Shown: positions 36,209-45,389, counted from the stretch's first letter. The stretch is 64,000 nucleotides of DNA from Paraburkholderia sprentiae WSM5005 (GCF_001865575.2 NZ_CP017561.2:124001-188000); one strand, 5' to 3'. The notes: a model not told the origin generated them from the letters alone. Program-made: numbers and translations.

Positions 36209-36882
36209 ACAACCAGAACGGCAATAAGAAAATGGATTTGAATGCATTTATTGAGCGTTATCCGACGCTGTACCACATGGCCGAGCAGGGAACCTGGCCA
36301 TCAATCCGGGAACGAGGGCTTCTCAGCACGAGTGCAGCGCTCGACCATTACGAGATGACTGGCGACGAACGTGCGCTGCACGAGGTGCTGCATAGGCCGG
36401 AGAAGGTAGCGATTGGTCCCGACGACAACCAAATCATTCTTCGCGACCAGAAACCCATGGAGCCCGCCCGTCTGGAAAGAGCGCTTCAGGGAGTTACGCC
36501 GACCCAGTGGTATCAGTTTCTGAACAGCAAGGTTTTCATGTGGGCCCAAGAGCATCGTCTGTTCGGCTTGCTCAATGCGCGCGCCTATAAGGGGCTCGAG
36601 CATGATGTCCTGACCATCAACACCGCCGCTCTAATGGAGAGGCACGCGGACCGAGTCTGGCTGTGTCCGATGAACTCCGGCAACACGTTTCCAATGCCGC
36701 ACATCCGTAGTCTGGACACATTCCAGCGCATCGCCGACTATCCCACGAAGAGCAATGGGTCCCCCCAAAAGGAAGTTGTAGAAGTGGTAGTCGACTACAG
36801 CATCCCTGATATCGCCGACTTCGTTACGGAAGTACGACGGATAAAAGGAAGAGAACTGCTTAGGGCGATTCCCATCCGATGA
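36205..36882 (+). CDS. DUF7002-like protein, possible ADP-ribosyltransferase fold
   Basis: A 225-residue protein. The opening LYHMAEQGTWPSIRERGLLSTSAALDHY, the middle IILRDQKPM and WYQFLNSKVFMWAQEHRLFGLLNARAYK, and VWLCPMNSGNTFPMPHIRSLDTFQRIADYP match my recollection of DUF7002. The His-x...GL arrangement resembles DarT and 2'-phosphotransferase-type ADP-ribosyl folds, so an NAD-linked activity is possible but unproven. I start at GTG 36205, which overlaps the upstream stop as GTGA and has GGCGGA upstream; ATG 36232 is the alternative. Pairing with a macrodomain gene in one operon suits a toxin/antitoxin relation. Confidence 0.68.
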   Translation: MNNQNGNKKMDLNAFIERYPTLYHMAEQGTWPSIRERGLLSTSAALDHYEMTGDERALHEVLHRPEKVAIGPDDNQIILRDQKPMEPARLERALQGVTPTQWYQFLNSKVFMWAQEHRLFGLLNARAYKGLEHDVLTINTAALMERHADRVWLCPMNSGNTFPMPHIRSLDTFQRIADYPTKSNGSPQKEVVEVVVDYSIPDIADFVTEVRRIKGRELLRAIPIR

Positions 36883-37082
36883 CACAATGTCTCTCGACTT
36901 GCCCACTGTTGTTCCTGTTGTGTGGAAAGACGTTGGTGGTCCTCCGCTAGTCGCTCGATGCGATTAGCAAAGTGACCGAAGACTGCCCAGCGCAACGGAT
37001 GAGCGTCCGTTGCGGCTGCTTTCGCAGCCTGAAGCAGTTCGTCGCGCACTTCCGCGATTGAAGCGGTGTTCAATGGACTCAT
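36795..37082 (-). CDS. possible small antisense-oriented hypothetical gene
   Basis: A minus-strand frame of 95 residues from ATG 37082, opening SPLNTASIAEVRDELLQAAKAAATDAHPLRWAVFGHFANRIERLAEDHQRL. The first 65 residues have convincing helical, coding-like composition, while the last 30 overlap the end of the DUF7002 gene. No family recognised. It fills the 286-bp gap before the second kinase gene. Reality is uncertain. Confidence 0.35.
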   Translation of the reverse strand: MSPLNTASIAEVRDELLQAAKAAATDAHPLRWAVFGHFANRIERLAEDHQRLSTQQEQQWASRETLCHRMGIALSSSLPFIRRTSVTKSAISGML

Positions 37083-37168
37083 GCGAAGGTGACCTCCGGA
37101 TGAAAGTGGCATCAGCGCCAAATCTCCGTATAGGCACCCTCAAATTTCGAGACAGGGGTGAACTTTCA

Positions 37169-37735
37169 ATGACTACGGCACCGCGTTTTCTTGTGTTGTT
37201 GAGTGGCCCACTGGCCGTTGGAAAAACTACACTCCGCGACTGTCTCGTGACGATGCATGACGTCGATTACGTCCGCTCCTCTGCCTTTCTCATCGAAAAA
37301 GCACAGCGCGAAGGTTTGCCGACGGACCGACGAGGTCTTCAGGAACTCGGAGACCGGCTCGACGCCGAAACCGACTATCGCTGGATAGTTGATGACGTAG
37401 CGCTTCCAAGCATGGAGGCATCTGCGGACAAGAGCCGCTGGCTCGTCGATGCGGTGCGAAAACCAAAACAGGTCGAGCACTTCAAGAGCCTAGAACGCAT
37501 TAAGGTGGTACATGTGCACCTCACCGCGCCCGAAGACGCACTTCGATTTCGATACGAGACCCGACGAGCGGCAAGCGCATCGGGACCTCTGGTGCCGTCC
37601 TATGAGTCAGCGATATCGCATCCCAACGAGGTCGCGGCCCGTGGCCTTATTAAAATTGCGGATATCGTTGTTGACGCCATTGATGGAAGCACGGCAGAGC
37701 TCGCACAGCAGATTATCTCGCTCGAAGGCGAGTAG
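37169..37735 (+). CDS. stand-alone P-loop kinase-like protein
   Basis: 188 residues. FLVLLSGPLAVGKTTLRDCL is a Walker A in the same context as the N-terminal kinase domain of the AdSS fusion, and the two share further landmarks: an Arg-Ser pair after the first strand (YVRSSAFL vs VIRSKDLL), a YRWIVDD/GRWLAEA helix, and VVHVHL before a lid-like region. They are therefore paralogues. The C-terminus IKIADIVVDAIDG parallels IADVVMDTD. ATG 37169 has AGGGGTG upstream. It lies 286 bp after the DUF7002 gene, possibly the last member of the same system. Substrate is unknown. Confidence 0.7.
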   Translation: MTTAPRFLVLLSGPLAVGKTTLRDCLVTMHDVDYVRSSAFLIEKAQREGLPTDRRGLQELGDRLDAETDYRWIVDDVALPSMEASADKSRWLVDAVRKPKQVEHFKSLERIKVVHVHLTAPEDALRFRYETRRAASASGPLVPSYESAISHPNEVAARGLIKIADIVVDAIDGSTAELAQQIISLEGE

Positions 37736-37742
37736 CATTTCG

Positions 37743-37964
37743 CTAGGTAGTCCGCGCGGAGCCTGTGCAGTCTCCATCGATAGCACCTCGCATTCCGTCG
37801 GCCACGGCTTTCGCACAGCGTGCGAGGACGAAGCGCAGATACGTCTTAGAATCGATCGCATTGAGTTTCGCGGTGCCAACGAGGCTGTAGGTTGCGGCGG
37901 CACGTTCGCCGCCGGAGTCTGCTCCAGCGAACAAATAATTATTGCGGTTACGCTTACTCAGCAT
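37743..37964 (-). pseudogene. IS66-family transposase (TnpC) C-terminal remnant
   Basis: The minus strand encodes NYLFAGADSGGERAAATYSLVGTAKLNAIDSKTYLRFVLARC, the characteristic IS66 transposase C-terminus. Everything upstream of it is missing and the reading frame drifts after ~45 residues. Confidence 0.8.
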
Positions 37965-38147
37965 AATCGACGCAACTGGATGTTCGACGGCTCGTTGCGA
38001 GCTGGCCGCCGCGCTGCCGCCGTCATAAGCCTGGTTCAGTCAGCCAAAATGAACGGCCACGATTCCTATGTCTATCTTAAGGACGTCCTCGAGCGGCTGC
38101 CGGTACAGCCGGTCGCGCGTCTCGACGAACGCTTGCCTCAGCATTAA
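37965..38147 (+). pseudogene. second IS66-family transposase C-terminal remnant, opposite strand
   Basis: The plus strand encodes RRNWMFDGSLRAGRRAAAVISLVQSAKMNGHDSYVYLKDVLERLPVQ and ends normally. It starts at the homologous residue where the neighbouring minus-strand remnant starts, so the two lie head to head. Both lack the rest of the gene. The 239 bp after it (38148-38386) hold nothing recognisable. Confidence 0.8.
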
Positions 38148-38386
38148 AAGCCAGCGGCGGCGTAACCTGGGAACGGGTTCGCCAGCCGCCTACTGACCAG
38201 CCGCCTTTGAATGGGAAGCAAACTAACGTCACAACAGCTCATCGTGTCTTCGGGACGGGCATGTGCACCCTACGCGACAAGGGCACAGAAGATGTCTAGG
38301 TAGAGTGGTCAGCCGTCGAGTCGCTTCAGCGTCTCCCGAAAACCGCTGTTGCCTGCGACTGTCCGCATGATGACGGGATCTGACGA

Positions 38387-39868
38387 TTAGGCATCAAGTG
38401 CTGCAGTAATCGCTCGGAAGCTATCGAGTCCGGCCTCGAGATTGTCGATGATCTCGGTGGCCAGTTCGTCCGGCTCGGGAAGATTGTCAAGGTCGGCAAG
38501 GCTTTTGTCCTTGAGCCAGAAAATATCAAGGCTGGTTTTGTCGCGAGCCAAGATTTGCTCATGGGTGAACTTGCGCCAACGGCCCTCGGGGTTGATCTTC
38601 TCGCTCCACGTCTCCTTGCGTGCAAAGCGGTTCTCCGCGTTGTAGCAAGTGATGAAATCCTCTAAGTCCTCAAAGCGGAGCGGCTTCTTTTTGAGGGTGT
38701 GATGAATGTTGGTGCGGTAGTCGTAGAGCCAGACCTCCCTGGTCCAAGGTTCCTTGCTGGCTGCATGGTTGTCGAAGAACAGCACGTTCGCCTTAACGCC
38801 ATTTGCGTAGAAGATGCCGGTCGGCAGGCGCAAAATGGTGTGCAGATCGGTGTTCTCCATCAGCTTCTTGCGCACGGTTTCGCCCGCGCCGCCTTCAAAC
38901 AACACGTTGTCAGGCACGACCACGGCGGCGCGCCCGGTAGTCTTGAGCATGGTGCGGATGTGTTGGACGAAGTTGAGCTGCTTGTTTGACGTGGTGGCCC
39001 AGAAATCTTGGCGGTTGTATGTCAGGTCGTCCTTTTCCTGTTCGCCTTCTTCATTCGTGAAGCTCATAGAGCTCTTCTTGCCGAAGGGTGGATTGGCGAG
39101 CACGTAGTCGTAAGTCAGCGACGAACTGGCGACCAGCGCATCGTTAGGGGAAATCATGCTGTCGCCGTCGATCTCGCCGATGTTATGCAGGAACATGTTC
39201 ATCAAGGCGAGTCGGCGAGTACTTGCAACGATCTCGTTGCCGTAGAAGGTCTCGTGCTTGAGGAAGGCCTTCTGCGCCTTATTCATCTGGTGCGTCGCTA
39301 CCAGAAAGTCATACGCGGCAAGAAAGAAGCCGCCGGTGCCGCAGGCAGGATCAGCAATCGTCTTGTTGGATTCAGGGCGAACACATTCGACCATGGCGCG
39401 AATCAGGGCCCGGGGCGTGAAGTATTGACCTGCGCCAGACTTGGTGTCTTCCGCATTGCGTTCGAGCAGGCCTTCGTAGATGTCGCCCTTGACATCCGCG
39501 CCCATGGTGACCCATTGCGTTTCATTCACCATGTCGATCAGGCGATACAGCTTGGCCGGGTCCTGAATCTTGTTCTGGGCCTTGATGAAGATCGCGCCGA
39601 GCATGCCGGGCTTGCTTCCCAGTTCGCGCAACAGCGTCACATAATGGACTTCCAGCTCGGCGCCGCGCTTCGCCTTAAGGCTCTGCCAATTGTATTCGGC
39701 CGGGATGCCAACCTCGCGGTTATGCGGCGGCTGGCTGTACTCGTCCGCCATCTTAAGGAAGATCAGATACGTGAGTTGTTCCAGATAGTCACCGTAGCCT
39801 ACGCCGTCGTCGCGTAGCGTGGTGCAGAAACTCCAGACCTTGGAAACGATGGATGCGGTTGCGTTCAT
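38387..39868 (-). CDS. hsdM: type I restriction-modification system DNA methyltransferase subunit HsdM
   Basis: A 493-residue N6-adenine methyltransferase. N-terminal HsdM_N helical domain (SKVWSFCTTLRDDGVGYGDYLEQLTYLIFLKMADE). N6_Mtase domain with QYFTPRALIRAMV, the SAM motif IADPACGTGGFFLAAYDFL and the catalytic YVLANPPFGKKSSM (NPPF). Full length. The ATG overlaps the hsdS stop by 4 bp (ATGA). It is the last gene of hsdR-hsdS-hsdM, so the methylase is made from the distal end of the operon. Confidence 0.95.
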   Translation of the reverse strand: MNATASIVSKVWSFCTTLRDDGVGYGDYLEQLTYLIFLKMADEYSQPPHNREVGIPAEYNWQSLKAKRGAELEVHYVTLLRELGSKPGMLGAIFIKAQNKIQDPAKLYRLIDMVNETQWVTMGADVKGDIYEGLLERNAEDTKSGAGQYFTPRALIRAMVECVRPESNKTIADPACGTGGFFLAAYDFLVATHQMNKAQKAFLKHETFYGNEIVASTRRLALMNMFLHNIGEIDGDSMISPNDALVASSSLTYDYVLANPPFGKKSSMSFTNEEGEQEKDDLTYNRQDFWATTSNKQLNFVQHIRTMLKTTGRAAVVVPDNVLFEGGAGETVRKKLMENTDLHTILRLPTGIFYANGVKANVLFFDNHAASKEPWTREVWLYDYRTNIHHTLKKKPLRFEDLEDFITCYNAENRFARKETWSEKINPEGRWRKFTHEQILARDKTSLDIFWLKDKSLADLDNLPEPDELATEIIDNLEAGLDSFRAITAALDA

Positions 39869-41400
39869 TTGCGGACTTTCTTGCCTTGAGAGTGGGCGGA
39901 CTTCCCCGCCTTGATGCGAGCGAGCAGCGCCGAAGCGGGCTCGTCGTTTGGGTCTTGCGGCACCAACCGACCGGAGAAGGCTTCTTTCAAGATGGACTGA
40001 CGTAAGGTTTCGGCTTGTCGCAGGGAGGTAGTAATGATCTGGTCGAGATGTTTTGCTTCACTGAATATCCGTTCCAATTCATTAGCCAAATACGACAGCT
40101 CGCTAAGGCTACATAACGGAATTGCATACTCCATCAATCTTGATTGATTGATGAACGGAATGTTCACGCCTCGCAACTCTGCTTTAAGTGAGCCGATGAA
40201 GATTGGTGACTGTAGATACCAATAGATCAGATCTTTAAACTCGGGTTCGTGAGGAGCAAACTTACCAACTCGCTGATAAAGAATCGATGGAGAGTCAGCT
40301 ATGCGCAATCTACAAATTTTCAGGTCATCGCCTATTAGCGGACGGTTTAAAGCCATGACGATGTCGTCCGGAAATAGCCTCAGATCTTTAAACGATTCCC
40401 AATATTCATTAGGCAGAAAAACCTCTTTATCCCAAGAAACTTCCCCGAAAGATACGTTAGCGATTTGAAACAGTCTTACCCCAGAGTCGGCATATTCAGA
40501 TTTTTCAAAGGCATATCCTGCAATGATTGATGCGACGTCTCCTAGCCTCACCCACGACCACCCGGTCGGTAGATCCGGCAATTTGCCCAGATCTTCAGCC
40601 GTCAGAGGCGGTAGAGCCTTCGGGGTTCTTGGTTTGCCGCCTCGTCTGTCACTAGCTTCCCAATCAGTGAGTTGTTGTTGGTAACGTCGTGCGCGCTCTA
40701 GCTGAATGCGCTTCAGCAACGCGTCGGCGGTTTCGAGCTCGTCGGGGTTGTCGGCGCGCCATTGAGCGGTGAGCTTGCCATCGAAGGCGTACTTTAGCAG
40801 GGCCTGGCGGTAAACCTTGAGTTGGGCCTGCGCGGTCCGCAGGCTTTCGGTGCCCTTGTCAAGCTCGGAGAACAGCTCCTCGATCTTGGCGACGATGCGC
40901 CTCTGCTCAAGAGTGGGGGGGAGAGGAAATTCACAGTTAGAAAGGTATGGGGTGGTCACACGCCGCTGGCCGACTGCACCGGACATATTGGCTTCGGCTT
41001 CGTGACGGAATGCAGCTGACGATGCGAAATAGTAAACGTACTCAGCAATAACTCCATCGCAGGGTCGTAAGACATGGAACTCTGTTGAGCCAAATCCAAG
41101 CCCATTTCTTACTGGGGGGACGACGGCCATCTTCCCGTTCTCCATGCAGGGTGTAATCTTGGCAAAGAGAACATCTCGCGCTTGGAATGGGGTGTATCCC
41201 TTCTTAACTGCAGAAAATTTCCGTGTCTCTGATACGTCTATAGACCCGGTCCCCGCTTCGACTGAAGACATGGGTACAAAGGAGACATCTAAGTCGTCAT
41301 TTAGGACCGCTTTATCTAGCGTCGGATTAACCGCGCAGACTTCCGAGAATGTTGTTTTGCACCAGTTATCTGGCAGAGTTTCGGAGCAAACAGCCATCAT
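39865..41400 (-). CDS. hsdS: type I restriction-modification system specificity subunit HsdS
   Basis: A 511-residue target-recognition subunit with two TRDs: the first at about residues 1-160 (DVSFVPMSSVEAGTGSIDVSETRKFSAVKKGYTPFQARDVLFAKI), the second at about 265-420 (TGWSWVRLGDVASIIAGYAFEKSEYADSGVRLFQIANV). They are separated by the central conserved region LEQRRIVAKIEELFSELDKGTESL, and the second conserved helix lies near the C-terminus. TRD2 is more AT-rich than the flanks, suggesting exchange. The target sequence cannot be predicted. ATGA overlaps join it to hsdR and hsdM. Confidence 0.94.
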   Translation of the reverse strand: MMAVCSETLPDNWCKTTFSEVCAVNPTLDKAVLNDDLDVSFVPMSSVEAGTGSIDVSETRKFSAVKKGYTPFQARDVLFAKITPCMENGKMAVVPPVRNGLGFGSTEFHVLRPCDGVIAEYVYYFASSAAFRHEAEANMSGAVGQRRVTTPYLSNCEFPLPPTLEQRRIVAKIEELFSELDKGTESLRTAQAQLKVYRQALLKYAFDGKLTAQWRADNPDELETADALLKRIQLERARRYQQQLTDWEASDRRGGKPRTPKALPPLTAEDLGKLPDLPTGWSWVRLGDVASIIAGYAFEKSEYADSGVRLFQIANVSFGEVSWDKEVFLPNEYWESFKDLRLFPDDIVMALNRPLIGDDLKICRLRIADSPSILYQRVGKFAPHEPEFKDLIYWYLQSPIFIGSLKAELRGVNIPFINQSRLMEYAIPLCSLSELSYLANELERIFSEAKHLDQIITTSLRQAETLRQSILKEAFSGRLVPQDPNDEPASALLARIKAGKSAHSQGKKVRK

Positions 41401-44180
41401 GCCGCCAATACTTCATTCAATTCATCCAACAGCGCATCCATTCTCGTCCCAAACAGTTGATACATTTTACCCAACCCGCCTTGCCCATCGAAGGGCGACA
41501 TTTCCAGATCGTCGCGCTCAATGTGAAATGAGTTGGCAACATGGTCGCGGATCATACGCAGCCAGTTCATTTGTTCCTCGTTAAATTTCTCGCTCCCGCC
41601 GGAATGGTGCTTCATCACCCAGTTCTGAAAGTTGCGGCGGACGGTGTTGTCGAAAGTAGATAGTTTTTCATCCATGCCGCAGACGCGGCGGATGAGCGCC
41701 ACGAGTGCCGTGAGTTCGCTGATCGGCTGCTCGCCCTTGTAGTCGTCCAACTGGCTGTAAGCCTGCCACACCCGCAGTGGCGCGAGCTTGGGTTTGTCGA
41801 TCTTCAGCTTGTCCAGTACTTGCCGGATAAGGTCGAAGCTGAGTTCGCGCCTTCTGTATGGCTGGCTGAAGAAGATGGTGAGGGCGCTGATGTCGTCCTG
41901 ATTGGACTTCAGGTATTCGGCGAACTCATCGGTGAGGGCTTGAGCATTGTTCGCGGCTTCCGTGTCCCATTCCGCACGCAGAACAGTGTCGATGTTGTCG
42001 TGGTCGATGGTTTGCTCTTTGTCCCGGCGGATGGACTCCAGGAGTTCGATCAGCTCCCCGTTGAGGACACTGGAGGCGGCATTTATCAATTGCTCTTGCG
42101 CTTGCGTGCGCTTGGTATCGCCGGGGTCGCAGCCTGTGGGAAGGCCGGCAAGCTCCAACGCTTTGGCTTCGATGTTGTCAGCGTCGATGGCGCCGAACAG
42201 CCGGCCGACGATTTGGCTGAGCTCGACGCCGCCGGTGGCATCACGGATTTGTCGTTGCTCGTCGGCATCGAGTTGCTTGTTGAGGCGGGCCAGACGACCA
42301 GCTAGGGAAGAAACCGTATCTTCGTCGGTAGTGCCCATCATGACGGCCATGGCCAAATCCTTGAGTGGGACCGAAGGCTTGGTGATGAGGGGCTGGCTGG
42401 CAGTCTTAAGCGACTTGGTAACGCCGATGGCGTCGACGACGACATAGTGAGTCTTCGCGCTCCTGGCGGACGGCGTGACCTTCCTCAGATCGTCCATGTC
42501 CAGTGTTCGAGTGCCACGCCCCTTCATCTGCTCGAAATAGTTGCGGCTTTTGACATCGCGCATGAAGAGCAGGCATTCAAGTGGTTTGACGTCGGTGCCG
42601 GTGGCGATCATGTCCACGGTGACCGCGATGCGCGGATAGTAGTCATTGCGGAACTGGGCTAGGACAGACTTTGGGTCCTCATCGATCTTGTAGGTAAGCT
42701 TTTTGCAAAAGGCATTGCCCTCGCCAAATTCTTCACGGACGGTCTGGATGATGTCGTCGGTGTGGCTGTCAGTCTTGGCGAAAATGAGGGTCTTTGGCAC
42801 TTCTTCGCGGCCGGGGAATATGTCGGGCAACTTGTCGCGGAAAGTACGGATGACGGTGCGAATTTGGTCCGGGTTGACGATATTGCGATCGAGCTGGGTG
42901 GCAGAGTAAGCCTCATCTTCATCCTGCTGTTCCCAGCGCTTCTTACGGGTGAGCTTTTCACGCCGCTCGACCTGCTGCTGTGCTTTGATTTCTCCTCCGG
43001 CTTTGGTGATCTGCGTTTCGATGACGTAGATTTCATTGCCAACGTTGACGCCATCGGCCACGGCTTTTTCGTGGCTGTAGTCGCTGACGACGTTTTTCTT
43101 GAAGAAACCGTAGGTCCGGTTATCAGGCGTGGCAGTGAGGCCGATCAGGCTGGCATCGAAGTAGTCGATGACCTGTTGCCAGAGGTTGTAGATCGAGCGG
43201 TGGCATTCGTCAATATAAATGAAGTCGAAGAATTCCGGAGGGATATTGGCGTTATAGACAACGGGCATCGGCGCCTTGGGCTGAACGAGCTCGGCTGGAT
43301 TGGTTTCTTCGGCTGCTGCGTCGAGCTCAGTTCCCTTGAGGATGGAGTAGAGGCGCTGGATGGTACTGATGCATACCTGGCAATCTTTGGCGATATACGA
43401 GGATTTGAGCCGCTGGACGTTGTAAAGCTCAGTGAATTTACGGTTATCGTCAAGCGGAACGTAAGACATCATTTCCTGCTCGGCCTGCTCGCCAAGATTC
43501 TTGGTGTCGACGAGAAAGAGGATGCGCTTCCCCTCGGCGTACTTGAGCAGCCGATATATAGAGGTGATTGCGGTGTAAGTTTTGCCGGCACCGGTGGCCA
43601 TCTGGATCAGGGCGCGAGGTCGGCCTGCCTTGAAAGATTTCTCTAGGTTGGTGATGGCAATTTCCTGGCAGTCGCGCAGGTGCAGTTCCTTGGCGGGCAA
43701 ATGGCTCGGATTCAGAGCAGGGATGGTCTGCAAGCGCTGGCGCAGGCTCGCGCCTTGGGACAGCCATTCCTTGATGGTTTCCGGGCGATGGAAGTTAAAC
43801 ACCTCGCGGGAGCGGGGTTTGGGGTCACGGCTATCGGTGAAACGGGTGATGATGCCGGTGCTCTCGTAGAGAAAGGGCAAGGGCTTTTTGTTGTTCACCC
43901 ACTTTAGCTTGGCAGCAGCGTAACCTTCGGTCTGGTCTTCGACTTCGGTGATTTTGTGGCCAAGATCTTCCTTCTTTGCTTCGATAACTCCCACTGCCTT
44001 TTTGTCGACCAGTAAGACATAATCCGCCGGACCGACATCGGTTTGGTATTCCCTGACAGCGATGCCGACCCCCGCGCCGAAGTCAATCCTCTTGGCTGAC
44101 TGAACGACCCAACCGGCCTGCTTGAGCAGCGTGTCGATATTGTCTCGAGCTTTTTGTTCTGGGTTCTGGTTTTCGGTCAT
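41397..44180 (-). CDS. hsdR: type I restriction-modification system endonuclease/translocase subunit HsdR
   Basis: A 927-residue ATP-dependent translocase-nuclease. N-terminal HSDR_N nuclease domain (VGPADYVLLVDKKAVGVIEAKKED: Asp and the E-x-K of PD-(D/E)xK). The helicase core has MATGAGKTYTAI (Walker A), FIYIDECHRSIYNLW (DECH box) and LIGLTATPDNRTYGFF, then the second RecA domain with MKGRGTRTLDMDDL. The C-terminal part resembles the EcoEI-type HsdR C-domain. Appears intact. First gene of the operon, ATG 44180. Confidence 0.95.
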   Translation of the reverse strand: MTENQNPEQKARDNIDTLLKQAGWVVQSAKRIDFGAGVGIAVREYQTDVGPADYVLLVDKKAVGVIEAKKEDLGHKITEVEDQTEGYAAAKLKWVNNKKPLPFLYESTGIITRFTDSRDPKPRSREVFNFHRPETIKEWLSQGASLRQRLQTIPALNPSHLPAKELHLRDCQEIAITNLEKSFKAGRPRALIQMATGAGKTYTAITSIYRLLKYAEGKRILFLVDTKNLGEQAEQEMMSYVPLDDNRKFTELYNVQRLKSSYIAKDCQVCISTIQRLYSILKGTELDAAAEETNPAELVQPKAPMPVVYNANIPPEFFDFIYIDECHRSIYNLWQQVIDYFDASLIGLTATPDNRTYGFFKKNVVSDYSHEKAVADGVNVGNEIYVIETQITKAGGEIKAQQQVERREKLTRKKRWEQQDEDEAYSATQLDRNIVNPDQIRTVIRTFRDKLPDIFPGREEVPKTLIFAKTDSHTDDIIQTVREEFGEGNAFCKKLTYKIDEDPKSVLAQFRNDYYPRIAVTVDMIATGTDVKPLECLLFMRDVKSRNYFEQMKGRGTRTLDMDDLRKVTPSARSAKTHYVVVDAIGVTKSLKTASQPLITKPSVPLKDLAMAVMMGTTDEDTVSSLAGRLARLNKQLDADEQRQIRDATGGVELSQIVGRLFGAIDADNIEAKALELAGLPTGCDPGDTKRTQAQEQLINAASSVLNGELIELLESIRRDKEQTIDHDNIDTVLRAEWDTEAANNAQALTDEFAEYLKSNQDDISALTIFFSQPYRRRELSFDLIRQVLDKLKIDKPKLAPLRVWQAYSQLDDYKGEQPISELTALVALIRRVCGMDEKLSTFDNTVRRNFQNWVMKHHSGGSEKFNEEQMNWLRMIRDHVANSFHIERDDLEMSPFDGQGGLGKMYQLFGTRMDALLDELNEVLAA

Positions 44181-45200
44181 ACGCGAGGTCGCCCTTGGCC
44201 CTAGTTGGCGTCAGGCGAATGATAAAGGAAGTAGCGTGGATAGGCGGAACGCATTGACTACATCTCTTCGTGAGTTGGCGTCGTCCCGTAATGACCGTGA
44301 CTTTGAGCTGCCCAGACTCGACTTCCGGCATGATCGCACGCACCGATCGGCAAACGAACTTCATTCTCTTCTAAGCCGTTGAATAATTGGCAAAACACGC
44401 CTAGGATGGCGGGAGCGCCCTCAGCCGCTAGGTTCCAATCAACGCGCAATTGTGGAACCTCGGCGGCACACGACATCCGTAGGGTTAACCGGGCGCTTTC
44501 GCGCCGACCCAGTTGCCAACTTTCAGCAAGTGAGCCGTGTGGCCGGGCCACCTCGTTATCTGGCTTTGGCCTGGTGACGACGAAGACCGGCGGTAGTCGG
44601 TCGCTCAGAGTCACTCGCCGATCCCAGCTCCGGCCGCAGGCGACATCAGAGCTGTTCTAAGTCGCCACCTCGGCACAATTACTCTCCGCTCACGTGTCTC
44701 CACGTCTCGACACATAACAGTGCTCGGAACGGCTTTGGAATGGGTGGCGACACCGCCAGGTCCGGACCTTTATCCGAGCACACATGAAGCAACGGCGCCC
44801 AGGCCTTCGGGCAATGGCGTACCGTATGCGCCGCCTCGCTCGGCGATCAAGCTCGATCGGACGATTGACGGGGCGCGTTACCTGCGGCGCGTCGCCGGGT
44901 CGCGCGTGTTGTCTGTATCGGGTTTCGGCGCTCGGTTCTCTTTGTCGCCAGGAGACTCGACTGCACGTCGACCCGCGGGTTATGACCGATCGCTTGTGGA
45001 GTCGAAGAACGGTTTGGGATATGCTTTCTCCAGCGGGCTGCGGCGCTATCGCAACAATAGGCGGTGCAAATGTCAATTCAGTCGAAAGGGTCGGGGGTTT
45101 GATTGCACGTTTGAGCGAGTTCGCGCCAAGCTCTCCCGTGGGGGCATATTCGAGGTCGTGGCGGGCCTTTGCGTCCCACCTGGCGGCCTTCGGCAAGATT
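44181..45200. other. 1-kb gene-poor right end of the first element
   Basis: Several overlapping frames exist on both strands but none has a start site, family signature or consistent composition. The promoter of the hsd operon should lie near 44190-44300. The segment ends at the tRNA-like repeat, so it is the right flank of the element. Confidence 0.4.
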
Positions 45201-45223
45201 GTTCGATCCTCCTCCTCCCACCA
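45201..45223 (+). repeat. attR-like copy of the tRNA-Ala 3' end
   Basis: GTTCGATCCTCCTCCT matches tRNA-Ala positions 13612-13627 exactly and continues CCCACCA, one base shorter than the tRNA. No tRNA 5' half precedes it. A terminator and then an integrase start follow, reproducing the order tRNA end - terminator - integrase seen at 13.6-13.8 kb. It is the right junction of element 1 and probably the left junction of an older element. Confidence 0.72.
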
Positions 45224-45256
45224 GGAATACGTCTGCAAGAATCCGAGAAAGTCCAG

Positions 45257-45292
45257 AAAACCCCGTGAGCTCAAGGCTCCCGGGGTTTTTTG
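45257..45292 (+). terminator. terminator-like hairpin copied with the attachment site
   Basis: AAAACCCCG (45257-45265) pairs with CGGGGTTTT (45281-45289), followed by TT. It is the equivalent of the tRNA-Ala terminator at 13669-13703, with a shared AAGGCTC loop. Confidence 0.75.
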
Positions 45293-45389
45293 TTGCCAAT
45301 ACAGTCCATGTTCATCCGTTGACATCCAGCGCTGGAAAGGGAAAAACTCTTGGGGCTACTCTCCACTCTGCAAAGCAGTATTCCCCAAA

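Noticed and set aside
36205..36882. DarT (DUF4433) DNA ADP-ribosyltransferase
   Set aside because: Only the opening His-x...GL pattern is similar; the later blocks fit DUF7002 better, so DarT/DarG naming would be over-reach despite the macrodomain neighbour.
44690..45325. 211-codon minus frame over the attR-like site
   Set aside because: It crosses the element junction and terminator hairpin, so it is unlikely to be a single evolved gene.
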